From: JAJYSO01 sp964451785
GTDB lineage: Bacteria; Bacteroidota; Bacteroidia; Flavobacteriales; Flavobacteriaceae
Length of the DNA stretch: 64,000 nt
Assembly: GCA_964451785.1 (NCBI GenBank)
Contig: CAYVJG010000005.1
Location: forward strand, 38,566-102,565
Direction: 5' to 3'
Part shown: positions 16,593 to 24,732 of the stretch, in pieces
How positions within the stretch are numbered: position 1 is the first letter of the stretch
Layout of the letters: every line of letters starts with the position of its first letter
Translations under genes and position numbers: made by a program
Notes under the pieces: model-generated
The model's input: only the letters and a program-made list of their open reading frames with translations
Databases searched by the model: none
Told to the model about the DNA's origin: nothing

Positions 16593-17384
16593 TCATTTTT
16601 TAGCAGGTGTGTAAAAGCGAACCCAATCAATAGCCATTTCTACCGGCAAATCTTCGGGATTGACTTGACCTACCCATGATCCACCTAATTGCATATCTAA
16701 CAACAAATAAAATGGCGTGTCAGCATAAGGGAATTGTCCTTTTTTATCAGTTTTGATACGCGGATACGCAAATGTACGCTGGTCATTGACGTAAAACACA
16801 AGGCTGTCTTGATAACGTTCAACGGCATAGGTGTTAAATTCATTCATTTTAATCGTAGTAGTATCAGAATGCGGTGGGGTGTTGATTTTTAAGGTGTAAG
16901 TATAATGTGAATGTACAGTTTGGTAGACTTTTTGATCGTAGCTGAGGTGTTCCATAATGTCGATTTCACCGCCATTAGGCCAAGATTTCCCTTCTGGAAG
17001 CATCCAAAATGCCGGCCATGCCCCTTGTGCGTTTCCTAATTTAGCTCGAATTTCTAATCGTCCTAAATCAAAGGCTTTTTTGTTTTTGGTATACACCCCT
17101 CCTGTTAAAAAACGAGCAGTATCTCTTGTGCGATCAGTGTTGTAAATGCCACGCAAAATCAATTTCCCTTCGCGCAGCTCAAACAGCGTATCTAAACTGC
17201 TCATGTGCCGATTCCAATCGCTTCCACCACGCGGAATTTTGGACCACATACTTGTATCTAATGTAGATTGATTAAATTCTTCTGACCATTGTAAGTTCCA
17301 ATTATTTTTATTCGATTGTGATGAGCAGCTCATCATTAAAGTACTAAGAGCTATTAGAGAAGTACGAAAAAGACGCATAAACAA
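16593..17384 (-). CDS. GH16-family glycoside hydrolase, lipoprotein
   Basis: A 263-aa glycoside hydrolase family 16 enzyme with a lipoprotein signal peptide (LMMSCSS). The catalytic motif ExDxxE is seen as GEIDIMEH near residue 141, preceded by WPAFWMLPEG, as in beta-1,3-glucanases (laminarinases). The beta-bulge residue (IDIM) points to the laminarinase/lichenase side of the family rather than the carrageenases. The lipid anchor suggests a surface or periplasmic location. The gene stands alone between fused E1 and the TonB-barrel operon, not in a typical polysaccharide locus. Confidence 0.88.
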   Translation of the reverse strand: MFMRLFRTSLIALSTLMMSCSSQSNKNNWNLQWSEEFNQSTLDTSMWSKIPRGGSDWNRHMSSLDTLFELREGKLILRGIYNTDRTRDTARFLTGGVYTKNKKAFDLGRLEIRAKLGNAQGAWPAFWMLPEGKSWPNGGEIDIMEHLSYDQKVYQTVHSHYTYTLKINTPPHSDTTTIKMNEFNTYAVERYQDSLVFYVNDQRTFAYPRIKTDKKGQFPYADTPFYLLLDMQLGGSWVGQVNPEDLPVEMAIDWVRFYTPAKK

Positions 17385-17439
17385 GAGAGATTTAAAAATA
17401 ATTTACTAAAAATAACATCTTTTTTGTGATTAACAAACT

Positions 17440-20073
17440 TTAAAGCGAAAATCTCACACCTACTAACACCTGAAAAGGACGTAAGCGGTATTGAGTTTGC
17501 TGTAAAGCGTAATTTGAGACCCGCACTTTTGTGTAATAAGCATTATTGAAAATATTACGGGCACTGATTTCAAAATCCATTTGCTTCCATACGTATTGGT
17601 AAGTGATATCCATAAAGGTATTTTCTGTACGACTAGAAATCAATTTGTTATTGACATACTCAGTGGTAATAATCAAATTGTGATTCTTAATCGGTTCAAA
17701 GTGCAATTCTAGTTGATGGGTTTGTAGCGATGAATGTTGTGACGCTGCGTGTTGCTCAAGCTGTTGTGCAGAACGCGAGAAATTGCCATCATAGGCCAAA
17801 TCAAACCAACTTGTAAACTTAGTGTCTATGTGAAATCCGAGGCTCCAATTGTCTATTTTTGTGTCGTAATACACTGAATTAATGCGCTGTTGCAGGCTTT
17901 GTTGATTGTAATTAAACTGAAGTTTAAGATAAGTATTAAGACTTAACAAACGTTTCCACAACTCCCCCATCAGTATGTGTTGGTGGGCCGTGTTTTTATG
18001 AGCAATCGCTTCAAATTGAATTGATCCATCAGGTTGGATGTGAGTGGTCAACAGTGAATTTCGCGTGATTTCACCGTAGCTATAACTCAGGTTTCCTCCA
18101 AACATGCTCAACAAATTTTCATAGATGAGTTCACCAGACAAGCCATCAGTAGTACTTTTAGGAAGTGGGGCATCATAACGATTGATAGAGCGATAATTGC
18201 GCAAAATGTAACCGCTATAAAGTTGGCTGATATCGCCAAAGGACTGCGATCGTTTTGCATTGATCAAGGCTTTCCAATTTCGATTGAGGGTGTAGTTGAT
18301 CGTCAACGAGGGTTCAACAACAAATTGAGTTGAATTTTGCTTTGTTTCTAGTAGAGCCTTTTTTTCTGTAAAGCTGTATAGGTGAAACGGTAATTTGAGA
18401 TACATGCGCCATTTCCCTTTGATAAAACTCGTGTTAAAGCTAGCAAAGGCATCGGTTTTTAGCCAATTTAAATCGTTGTGAAAAGCTTTGCCCGGTTTTT
18501 CAATCCCATCGCGATTTAAGTGGGTAGTTAGCCTGTAGGTGTCGAGATTAAATCCCACTTTAGGACTAAGGGTAAAGTAACCTAAAGGCTTAGAAAAACC
18601 GACAGAATTACGCGTTTTAAAGTGCTTTAAATTTAGAACTTGACTCAATTCATTATACGCTAAATTGTTATTGACTAAGGCTGTAAACTGTCCCGGAGTA
18701 ACCCTCAATTCCTGTGGCGTGTGCTGATATCCTACAATAGAAGTTATAGCTAAACGTGTGTCCTCTATAGGGAGAACCATATGAAAATGATTGTTCCACG
18801 TGCTAAAATCTTGTTGCACATTTTGGTTAACCATATCAGTAGCCTGCTGAATAGCTCCTCGCCCACTATTCCAGGCTCCTTTAAAACTAAATTGGTTTTT
18901 AAAATAATTAGTTGTCGTGTTTTTCTCTATATTGAGTTGTGCTTTTACAGCATTGCCAAACAACTTATTCTGCATACCCTCAAACAGAGCTATGGTATCA
19001 GTTGGTGTAAAATATTGCGTTTTAATTTCGCCATTGTGCTGCTTATAGGTATTTAAATACGACAAGTTAAGGCGTAAAAAATAATCGTTGCCTAAACTTT
19101 CAATGGCATTTACTGACAACAGGTGATCGGTATTGTCAAGCCAGCGTTTATCTGTAAAAATTACCGGATTCCCTAAGCCGACAAGGCCGAGCCATTCTTT
19201 TTCAGCTAAAGTACCATCACTGATAATTTTAAGCTTATCACTGGTGAGTTTTTGGTCTTGCTGACTCAAATCTTTTCCGACATTATTTGTTTGATAAGTG
19301 GCTAAAAATTGGCGGTTTTTGGTAAACAACATCGGTGTGAAATTGGCTTTCCATAGCGCCGGTGATGCGCCGAGGGCCACATTGCCTTGTCCGGTAAAAG
19401 TATAACTTTCTTTAAGCTCAATATTGATGGCGGCATTGCCCGAAAACAGTGCGCCTTCTAAAGCTTTTATAGGTTGATGATTTTCTAAAACCTGTACCGC
19501 TTCAACTTTGTCAAAGGGTAAGTTTTGTGTCGCCAAATTATAGCGTCCGTTGAGCAAATCGAGGTTGTTGATGTAAAATTTGTTGATAGGTTTACCCTGA
19601 TATAAGATTTGACCATTTTCTTGTACAGAAATCCCCGGTAAGCGCTCTAAAACGTCTTCGATAACCCGATCCTGCTCTTGTGAAAAGGCCTTTACGTCAT
19701 AAGAAATAGTATCATTTTTTCGAGTAATTGGCGCGTAATTTAGGGTAACTTCCTCTAGAGCAATCGCTTTAGGCTGCAAAACAAAATCTATTGTTTGCGA
19801 CTCATTTTTTACAAACCTGCGCTCTGTTTCGTACCCAAAAGAGCGTACTATGAGCTGTAAATGCTGACTTGTTGTAGAAAACGATAACGCGTATTTTCCA
19901 GTTTGATCAGTAATTGCATAGCTCAATGTTTGTTGAGTTACCGTATCCTTAAGCACTACACTGACGCCAGAGAGCGGTGCTTTGCTTTCTTGTTTTACTT
20001 GCCCTTCAACATGAGTTTGCCCTATAGTGAATGTAGCATGTAACAGTAATAAAGCAAATAAAATAAATTTCAT
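17440..20073 (-). CDS. TonB-receptor-like outer membrane barrel with carboxypeptidase-regulatory-like domain
   Basis: An 877-aa protein with a signal peptide (residues 1-18, ending TIGQ), a CarboxypepD_reg-like beta-sandwich (about 20-105), a plug-like region (RVIEDVLERLPGISVQENG near 140), and a large C-terminal barrel ending in VGVRFSL. It is the last gene of a four-gene unit with two GLPGLI proteins and a small Cys-rich peptide. No SusD-type partner is present, so it is not a standard SusCD pair. I infer transport or display linked to the small peptide; the direction and cargo are unknown. Confidence 0.8.
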   Translation of the reverse strand: MKFILFALLLLHATFTIGQTHVEGQVKQESKAPLSGVSVVLKDTVTQQTLSYAITDQTGKYALSFSTTSQHLQLIVRSFGYETERRFVKNESQTIDFVLQPKAIALEEVTLNYAPITRKNDTISYDVKAFSQEQDRVIEDVLERLPGISVQENGQILYQGKPINKFYINNLDLLNGRYNLATQNLPFDKVEAVQVLENHQPIKALEGALFSGNAAINIELKESYTFTGQGNVALGASPALWKANFTPMLFTKNRQFLATYQTNNVGKDLSQQDQKLTSDKLKIISDGTLAEKEWLGLVGLGNPVIFTDKRWLDNTDHLLSVNAIESLGNDYFLRLNLSYLNTYKQHNGEIKTQYFTPTDTIALFEGMQNKLFGNAVKAQLNIEKNTTTNYFKNQFSFKGAWNSGRGAIQQATDMVNQNVQQDFSTWNNHFHMVLPIEDTRLAITSIVGYQHTPQELRVTPGQFTALVNNNLAYNELSQVLNLKHFKTRNSVGFSKPLGYFTLSPKVGFNLDTYRLTTHLNRDGIEKPGKAFHNDLNWLKTDAFASFNTSFIKGKWRMYLKLPFHLYSFTEKKALLETKQNSTQFVVEPSLTINYTLNRNWKALINAKRSQSFGDISQLYSGYILRNYRSINRYDAPLPKSTTDGLSGELIYENLLSMFGGNLSYSYGEITRNSLLTTHIQPDGSIQFEAIAHKNTAHQHILMGELWKRLLSLNTYLKLQFNYNQQSLQQRINSVYYDTKIDNWSLGFHIDTKFTSWFDLAYDGNFSRSAQQLEQHAASQHSSLQTHQLELHFEPIKNHNLIITTEYVNNKLISSRTENTFMDITYQYVWKQMDFEISARNIFNNAYYTKVRVSNYALQQTQYRLRPFQVLVGVRFSL

Positions 20074-20141
20074 AAAAGCAACGGGGTAAAAGTATTCTTT
20101 AAGTCAAACTAAAATTGAAATAGAAATTTTCAGATGGCAAT

Positions 20142-20972
20142 CTAAATTTCAACTTCAATCGGAAAATAAGGTAAAGGCGTACTGCTGTAACGTTGGTTAA
20201 AAGCACTAGGATTGTGATGAAAGCGCTTTTCTGTTTCAAAATAATCCGCTTGCTCAACAGTTTGTACGTAATTCATTTGTTTGTAAATAGGTTTAGCAGC
20301 TTGTTGAATGGCCGTGGCGCTAAAATGAAAATTATTAGCCCTGTCGTACACTTCTAAAATCAGCCCCGGTAGTTCACCAAATACATAAGGGCCTGCGGCA
20401 ATTGCAATAGACGGATCGTACCACGCCACCCATGTTCTACCGCCGTATTGACCGGTAGCTTTATAGCAAATGTGTCCTAAAATGTTTTTTGTAGAATCGG
20501 ATAATTTCCAATTAAATTCTGGAAATTCCATGGCGAATCGGTAGCCACGCAAGGTTTTTAAGTTTGCCAGGCAGGTCAGGCTATTTTCTGACAGGTTTTT
20601 GATAATGGTTTTATTAAATTTTTGTTGCTTTTCAGCTCGAAACAAAGCATTCACTTCCTTATTGTGAATGGCATTTAGATGGTGATAAAGTCGCTTTAAA
20701 GAATCTTTTTTATACCGAAAATAATCCGTAAACTGCGTATAAGAATTTCCTATGCGCAAAGCGGTCTGAGCTTTTAGCTTTTGAAAAGATTTAGGCGAAA
20801 ACCTAAACTGATAATCGTAAAACACAATTTGTTGACTGGTATCTAAAACGCTAACTTGAAAATCAGGTGCTTCTGCTACAACCCTAGCTTTTATTTGTGC
20901 GCTTCCTTTAAAACAGATACAACTCAAACCTGTAAAAAGTAAAAGCCATTGCACTCGTGTTTTTAACTGCAT
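20142..20972 (-). CDS. GLPGLI family protein (Porph_ging), copy 2
   Basis: A 276-aa secreted protein with a signal peptide (about residues 1-26, ending GSAQ) and the family hallmark GELPGLILEVYD near residue 203. GRTWVAWYDPSIA precedes it at the usual spacing. The family is widespread in Bacteroidota and has no established function. It lies 10 bp after the other GLPGLI gene and 68 bp before the barrel gene, so co-transcription is likely. The two copies share the overall plan but are diverged. Confidence 0.88.
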   Translation of the reverse strand: MQLKTRVQWLLLFTGLSCICFKGSAQIKARVVAEAPDFQVSVLDTSQQIVFYDYQFRFSPKSFQKLKAQTALRIGNSYTQFTDYFRYKKDSLKRLYHHLNAIHNKEVNALFRAEKQQKFNKTIIKNLSENSLTCLANLKTLRGYRFAMEFPEFNWKLSDSTKNILGHICYKATGQYGGRTWVAWYDPSIAIAAGPYVFGELPGLILEVYDRANNFHFSATAIQQAAKPIYKQMNYVQTVEQADYFETEKRFHHNPSAFNQRYSSTPLPYFPIEVEI

Positions 20973-20982
20973 ACGTTCAAGT

Positions 20983-21801
20983 TTAAAGTGATAATTCTAT
21001 AGGATTATACGGAAGTTTTCCGCTTAACTTAGAACCAAATTGCTCAGGATTGCTGTGATAAGCCCTTTGAAACTTAAAAAATTTCTGTTTAGAAATCTCA
21101 ACAATATCATCTTCAATACGACGATAAATAGACGTTTTATGTTGCTCTAGAGCCGTAGCTGTAAAGTGAAAATTATTTTCTGTATCGTGAAGTTCTAGAA
21201 TAAGACCAGGCAAGCCTCCAAAAATATAAGGTCCATAGGGCAAGGCAATTTCAGGAGTAAACCAAGCTATCCAGTCGCGGCCGGCATAGTGTGTGGTTGC
21301 TTTAACAACTTGATGACCGAGAAGCGTTTTTGTAGTTTGACTTATAGTCCATTTCAGTTTTGGTTGAGAAGTTGTATAACTATAGCGATTAGAATAGATT
21401 TTATCATAAACAATCACTTTATTCTGCTTGGGATTGATAAAAATTGTAGCGCTAAATTTCAACTGTTTAAAGATAGGCATCAGCTTATTGAGGTCAGTTG
21501 CTCGAACAACTTTCAACTGACTCATCTGTTTTTGTAGGGAGTCAAATTTAAACCTGTGATAATCACTAAATTTAATCCAATCTGCTCCAATTTGCAAACT
21601 AGCTATCGATTCCTCTTGACTATTTGGATTTGCTGCATCTTTTAAATGCACGTAGTTATAATACACTTCAAGTTGCGAATTATCTAAGGTTTTAGATTTG
21701 TATTTTGGAGCTGCAAAGCTAAAATTGCCACTGATGGTTTGCGCCGTGACCGGCAACATAGAAAAAAGTATAAAACAAATTGTTACGGTTTTTTTTAGCA
21801 T
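20983..21801 (-). CDS. GLPGLI family protein (Porph_ging), copy 1
   Basis: A 272-aa protein with a signal peptide (MLKK start, cleavage near VTAQ at 20) and GGLPGLILELHD near residue 202. A GRDWIAWFTPEIALP segment precedes the hallmark motif. It is second in the operon after the small Cys-rich peptide (63 bp gap). The close pairing of two diverged GLPGLI proteins suggests a heteromeric or sequential role in the same envelope process as the downstream barrel. Confidence 0.88.
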   Translation of the reverse strand: MLKKTVTICFILFSMLPVTAQTISGNFSFAAPKYKSKTLDNSQLEVYYNYVHLKDAANPNSQEESIASLQIGADWIKFSDYHRFKFDSLQKQMSQLKVVRATDLNKLMPIFKQLKFSATIFINPKQNKVIVYDKIYSNRYSYTTSQPKLKWTISQTTKTLLGHQVVKATTHYAGRDWIAWFTPEIALPYGPYIFGGLPGLILELHDTENNFHFTATALEQHKTSIYRRIEDDIVEISKQKFFKFQRAYHSNPEQFGSKLSGKLPYNPIELSL

Positions 21802-21864
21802 AAGTTATAATAAGGTGTATAAAACTTAGGCTTTAGAGCCTCCTAAAGCCTATGTGATTCATTT

Positions 21865-22065
21865 TTAGTTACCACATAAGGTTTCGTCCATACCAGCAGC
21901 ATCTACAAGGACTTGTAGACCATTATCATAGTCGTCAGCACATAGTTTAGCCGTTTTACCACACGAAGTTTCAATTTTAATCCAATGTGAACATCCGGCA
22001 GATACTACAGCTTGACTAGATACATTCGCAAAGCTAAAGTTTCCGAAAAAGAGGAGACCGCCCAT
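21865..22065 (-). CDS. Small secreted four-Cys peptide, N-terminus probably frameshifted
   Basis: From the ATG at 22065 the frame gives 66 aa: a hydrophobic stretch ending NFSFA, then a mature part with four Cys (C25, C35, C42, C64) and many acidic residues. The signal peptide lacks its positive N-region in this frame. Upstream, an ATG at 22097-22099 would read MLKNVSYTGALMGG into the same frame if the six-A tract (T run at 22088-22093) were one base shorter. That gives a normal signal peptide, so I suspect an indel, a slippery tract or a sequencing error. It is first gene of the GLPGLI/TonB-barrel unit. The family is not recognised. Confidence 0.6.
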   Translation of the reverse strand: MGGLLFFGNFSFANVSSQAVVSAGCSHWIKIETSCGKTAKLCADDYDNGLQVLVDAAGMDETLCGN

Positions 22066-22302
22066 TAGCGCTCCTGTGTAACTTACATTTTTTAAGCATA
22101 ATTAAAAGTTTTAGTGAATTATTTAACTATAGCGAATATATATATATGATATTATGCAAATATTTTGTTTATTTTTTTAAAATAAAATAGTTAAAAATTC
22201 TTTATTGGCTAATACACGTCCATAGACCATTGACAATGTGTGGTTTCAAATCATCTATTCTTTTTAAAGTATTTCATTAAAAATGATAAGCTGCTTTGAC
22301 TA

Positions 22303-22473
22303 ATACCAATTATACATACAAAATAACCCAATATTTATGTCTAAATTTTAAATCTCTGCGTTAATCCCGCACGTGCGGGACGCCATAGCTAAGGCTATGT
22401 CTGCGTTTTTCGCCTTGACCTTTAAAATTTATCCTATAAATCTTTAGACTATTTAATAAATAAAATTGGTATA
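22303..22473. repeat. Dispersed structured repeat A, copy 2
   Basis: 171 bp with paired ends TACCAATTATA (22304) and AAATTGGTATA (22463-22473). It carries the shared core CATAGCTAAGGCTATG plus an extra internal hairpin CCCGCACGTGCGGG absent from copy 1. It is the reverse orientation of 3353-3514. It lies in the 540-bp gap between the small-peptide gene and the end of the downstream E1 gene. Confidence 0.8.
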
Positions 22474-22582
22474 ATATAGAAGAGATAAAACAAATACGCC
22501 GTTTTGTAATGTTAAAAAAATTTGTTTCCAATAAATTTTTTCTTCTGAATCCGCATAGTAGCCTAACGATTAATCCCTAACA

Positions 22583-22618
22583 AAAAGCCCCGGGATCAGA
22601 ATGATCTCTGGGGCTTTA
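22583..22618 (-). terminator. Terminator of the E2-E1 operon
   Basis: A GC-rich inverted repeat (AAAGCCCC and GGGGCTTT at the base, GATCA/TGATC at the top) ends 22 bp past the fused E1 stop and is followed by a T-rich stretch on the minus strand. Confidence 0.8.
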
Positions 22619-22640
22619 CTGTAATTTAGCGTTTGATTAA

Positions 22641-24692
22641 CTAATAAGCCAGTAGTTCGGTGATTTTCGTTTTTACTTTTTCAGCAGAAGGAATCATCGT
22701 AGCTTCTAAAACAGAGTTTAGCGGAATAGCCGGCATATCTTCACTACCGAGAAGCATCACCGGGGCGTCGAGTTGCTTAAAGCAAGTTTCTTGAATTTTT
22801 CCTACTAAAGCACCAGCAAAAGAATTGCCTGCTGGTTCTTCAGTAATGACTAAGCATTTGCCACATTTTTTTACGGACTTAGTGATAGTTTCCATATCGA
22901 GAGGTGTTAAGGTGCGTAAATCAACTACTTCAGCAATGTTTTGCATTCCTAATGCTTCTACAGCATTCATCGCCCAGTGCACGCCCATTCCATAAGTAAC
23001 AATACTCAAGGTTTCTTCATCCTCCTGCTTCCAAATTTCATTGACTAGATTAGCTTTTCCTAGCGGCAACACATACTCTTTGCTCGGCTCAACACTGGTG
23101 GCGCGTTTAGTGCCAGGCACTTTGCTCCAATACAAACCTTTGTGCTCAAAGATAACTACCGGATTCGGATCGTGATAAGCCGCTTTTAAAAGTCCTTTTA
23201 AGTCGGCTCCGTTGCTTGGATAAACCACTTTTAAGCCTTTGATATTACACACCACACTTTCAGAAGATCCAGAGTGATAAGGCCCCCCACTGCCGTAAGC
23301 GCCAATAGGTACACGCAGCACCATGGACACCGGCCATTTTCCGTTTGAGAGGTAGTTACTCCGACTCACTTCGGTAAACAATTGGTTGAGTCCTGGCCAA
23401 ATGTAATCGGCAAATTGAACTTCGACTATAGGTTTAAGATTAACAGATGACATTCCTACAGTAGAGCCAATTATAAATGCTTCTTGTATAGCTGTATTAA
23501 ACACGCGATCCTTGCCAAATTTTTGTGCTAAGGTGGCTGCTTCGCGAAAAACACCCCCCAAGCGCCCGCCGACATCTTGGCCGTATAACAGGGCTTCGGG
23601 ATGATCTTCTAGAATTTCTTCTATAGCGTGTAAAGCACAATCAACCATCACCACTTTTTCGCCATCAGCAGGTTGGCGATCACCTTGTTCTTCTGCAACT
23701 GGCGTCGGCGCAAAATCATGTGTAAATAAATCTTCCGGAGTGGGATCGGCTGTTTCCTTAGCCTCTTGATAGCCTTCTTTAACTGTAACTTGCGCAATTA
23801 GTTCAATGGCTTTTAACTCGTCTTCGGTAAATCTATTTTTTAACAACAATTGACGCATTTTCGGATACGGATCACGCGCTTTGTGTTCGTCTAAATCATC
23901 GCGATACCACTCCATGCGCACACCTGAGGTATGGTGATTGAGTAAAGGTACCTTGGCGTGTACCAAAAACGGACGGCGTTCTTTGCGAATAGTATCAATA
24001 ACCTGCTGAATAGTTGAATATGATTCTTCAAAATCGGTTCCATCTATACTTACGGCTTCTAATCCTTTAAACCCTTTGGCATATTCATAAGCCGATTGCG
24101 CACGCACTTCATCATGGCTGGCGGAGATGTCCCAACCGTTGTCTTGTACTAAATAAAGAATCGGTAATTGTTTTAAAGCCGCCATTTGAAAAGCTTCAGC
24201 CACTTCGCCTTCTGTGACACAGGCATCGCCCAAAGAACAAATTACCACGGGGTGATTGCCACTTTTATCCAAGCCGGTTTTTTCTTTATACTGCATGCCC
24301 ATGGCGGTTCCGGTAGCTGGAATAGCTTGCATGCCGGTGGCAGAACTTTGGTGTGGAATTTTAGGTTTATCCTCATCGCGCAAACTTGGATGTGCGTAAT
24401 AGGTGCGTCCCCCGGAAAATGGATCGTCTTTTTTGGCGTGTAATTGCAACATCAAATCTTTGGCAGTCATGCCAATGGAGAGCAAGATAGAGTCGTCACG
24501 ATAATAAGGAAAAACGTAATCGTAAGGGTGGAGTTGCATGCCTGCAGCAATCTGAATAACTTCGTGTCCACGTGAAGTGGCATGCACATATTTTGAAGCC
24601 TCTTTAAAATTCTGTTCGTATATTTCTGTCAATGCTTTTGCTGTTGCTAAATGAGAAAAAGCCGCTTTCAGTATGTTTTTATCTATTGTCAT
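22641..24692 (-). CDS. 2-oxoacid dehydrogenase E1, fused alpha-beta, second type
   Basis: A 683-aa alpha-beta E1 fusion partnered with the E2 gene just upstream. The ThDP-binding motif reads GDA...QDN (near residue 152), a variant of the usual GDG...NN. The beta half has YGQDVGGRLGGVFREA and FEHKGLYWSK. I start at the ATG at 24692: an earlier in-frame ATG at 24764 would overlap the E2 gene and adds a basic stretch with no family match. It is probably the branched-chain 2-oxoacid dehydrogenase E1. Sequence alone does not settle the substrate relative to the other fused E1. Confidence 0.88.
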   Translation of the reverse strand: MTIDKNILKAAFSHLATAKALTEIYEQNFKEASKYVHATSRGHEVIQIAAGMQLHPYDYVFPYYRDDSILLSIGMTAKDLMLQLHAKKDDPFSGGRTYYAHPSLRDEDKPKIPHQSSATGMQAIPATGTAMGMQYKEKTGLDKSGNHPVVICSLGDACVTEGEVAEAFQMAALKQLPILYLVQDNGWDISASHDEVRAQSAYEYAKGFKGLEAVSIDGTDFEESYSTIQQVIDTIRKERRPFLVHAKVPLLNHHTSGVRMEWYRDDLDEHKARDPYPKMRQLLLKNRFTEDELKAIELIAQVTVKEGYQEAKETADPTPEDLFTHDFAPTPVAEEQGDRQPADGEKVVMVDCALHAIEEILEDHPEALLYGQDVGGRLGGVFREAATLAQKFGKDRVFNTAIQEAFIIGSTVGMSSVNLKPIVEVQFADYIWPGLNQLFTEVSRSNYLSNGKWPVSMVLRVPIGAYGSGGPYHSGSSESVVCNIKGLKVVYPSNGADLKGLLKAAYHDPNPVVIFEHKGLYWSKVPGTKRATSVEPSKEYVLPLGKANLVNEIWKQEDEETLSIVTYGMGVHWAMNAVEALGMQNIAEVVDLRTLTPLDMETITKSVKKCGKCLVITEEPAGNSFAGALVGKIQETCFKQLDAPVMLLGSEDMPAIPLNSVLEATMIPSAEKVKTKITELLAY

Positions 24693-24732
24693 TGTGGTTG
24701 TAAGTCTGGTTATTGTTTTGTTTTTCAGGGCT

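Noticed and set aside
22303..22473. CRISPR or tandem repeat
   Set aside because: The hairpins are not spaced units with unique spacers; the block is a single copy of a dispersed repeat.
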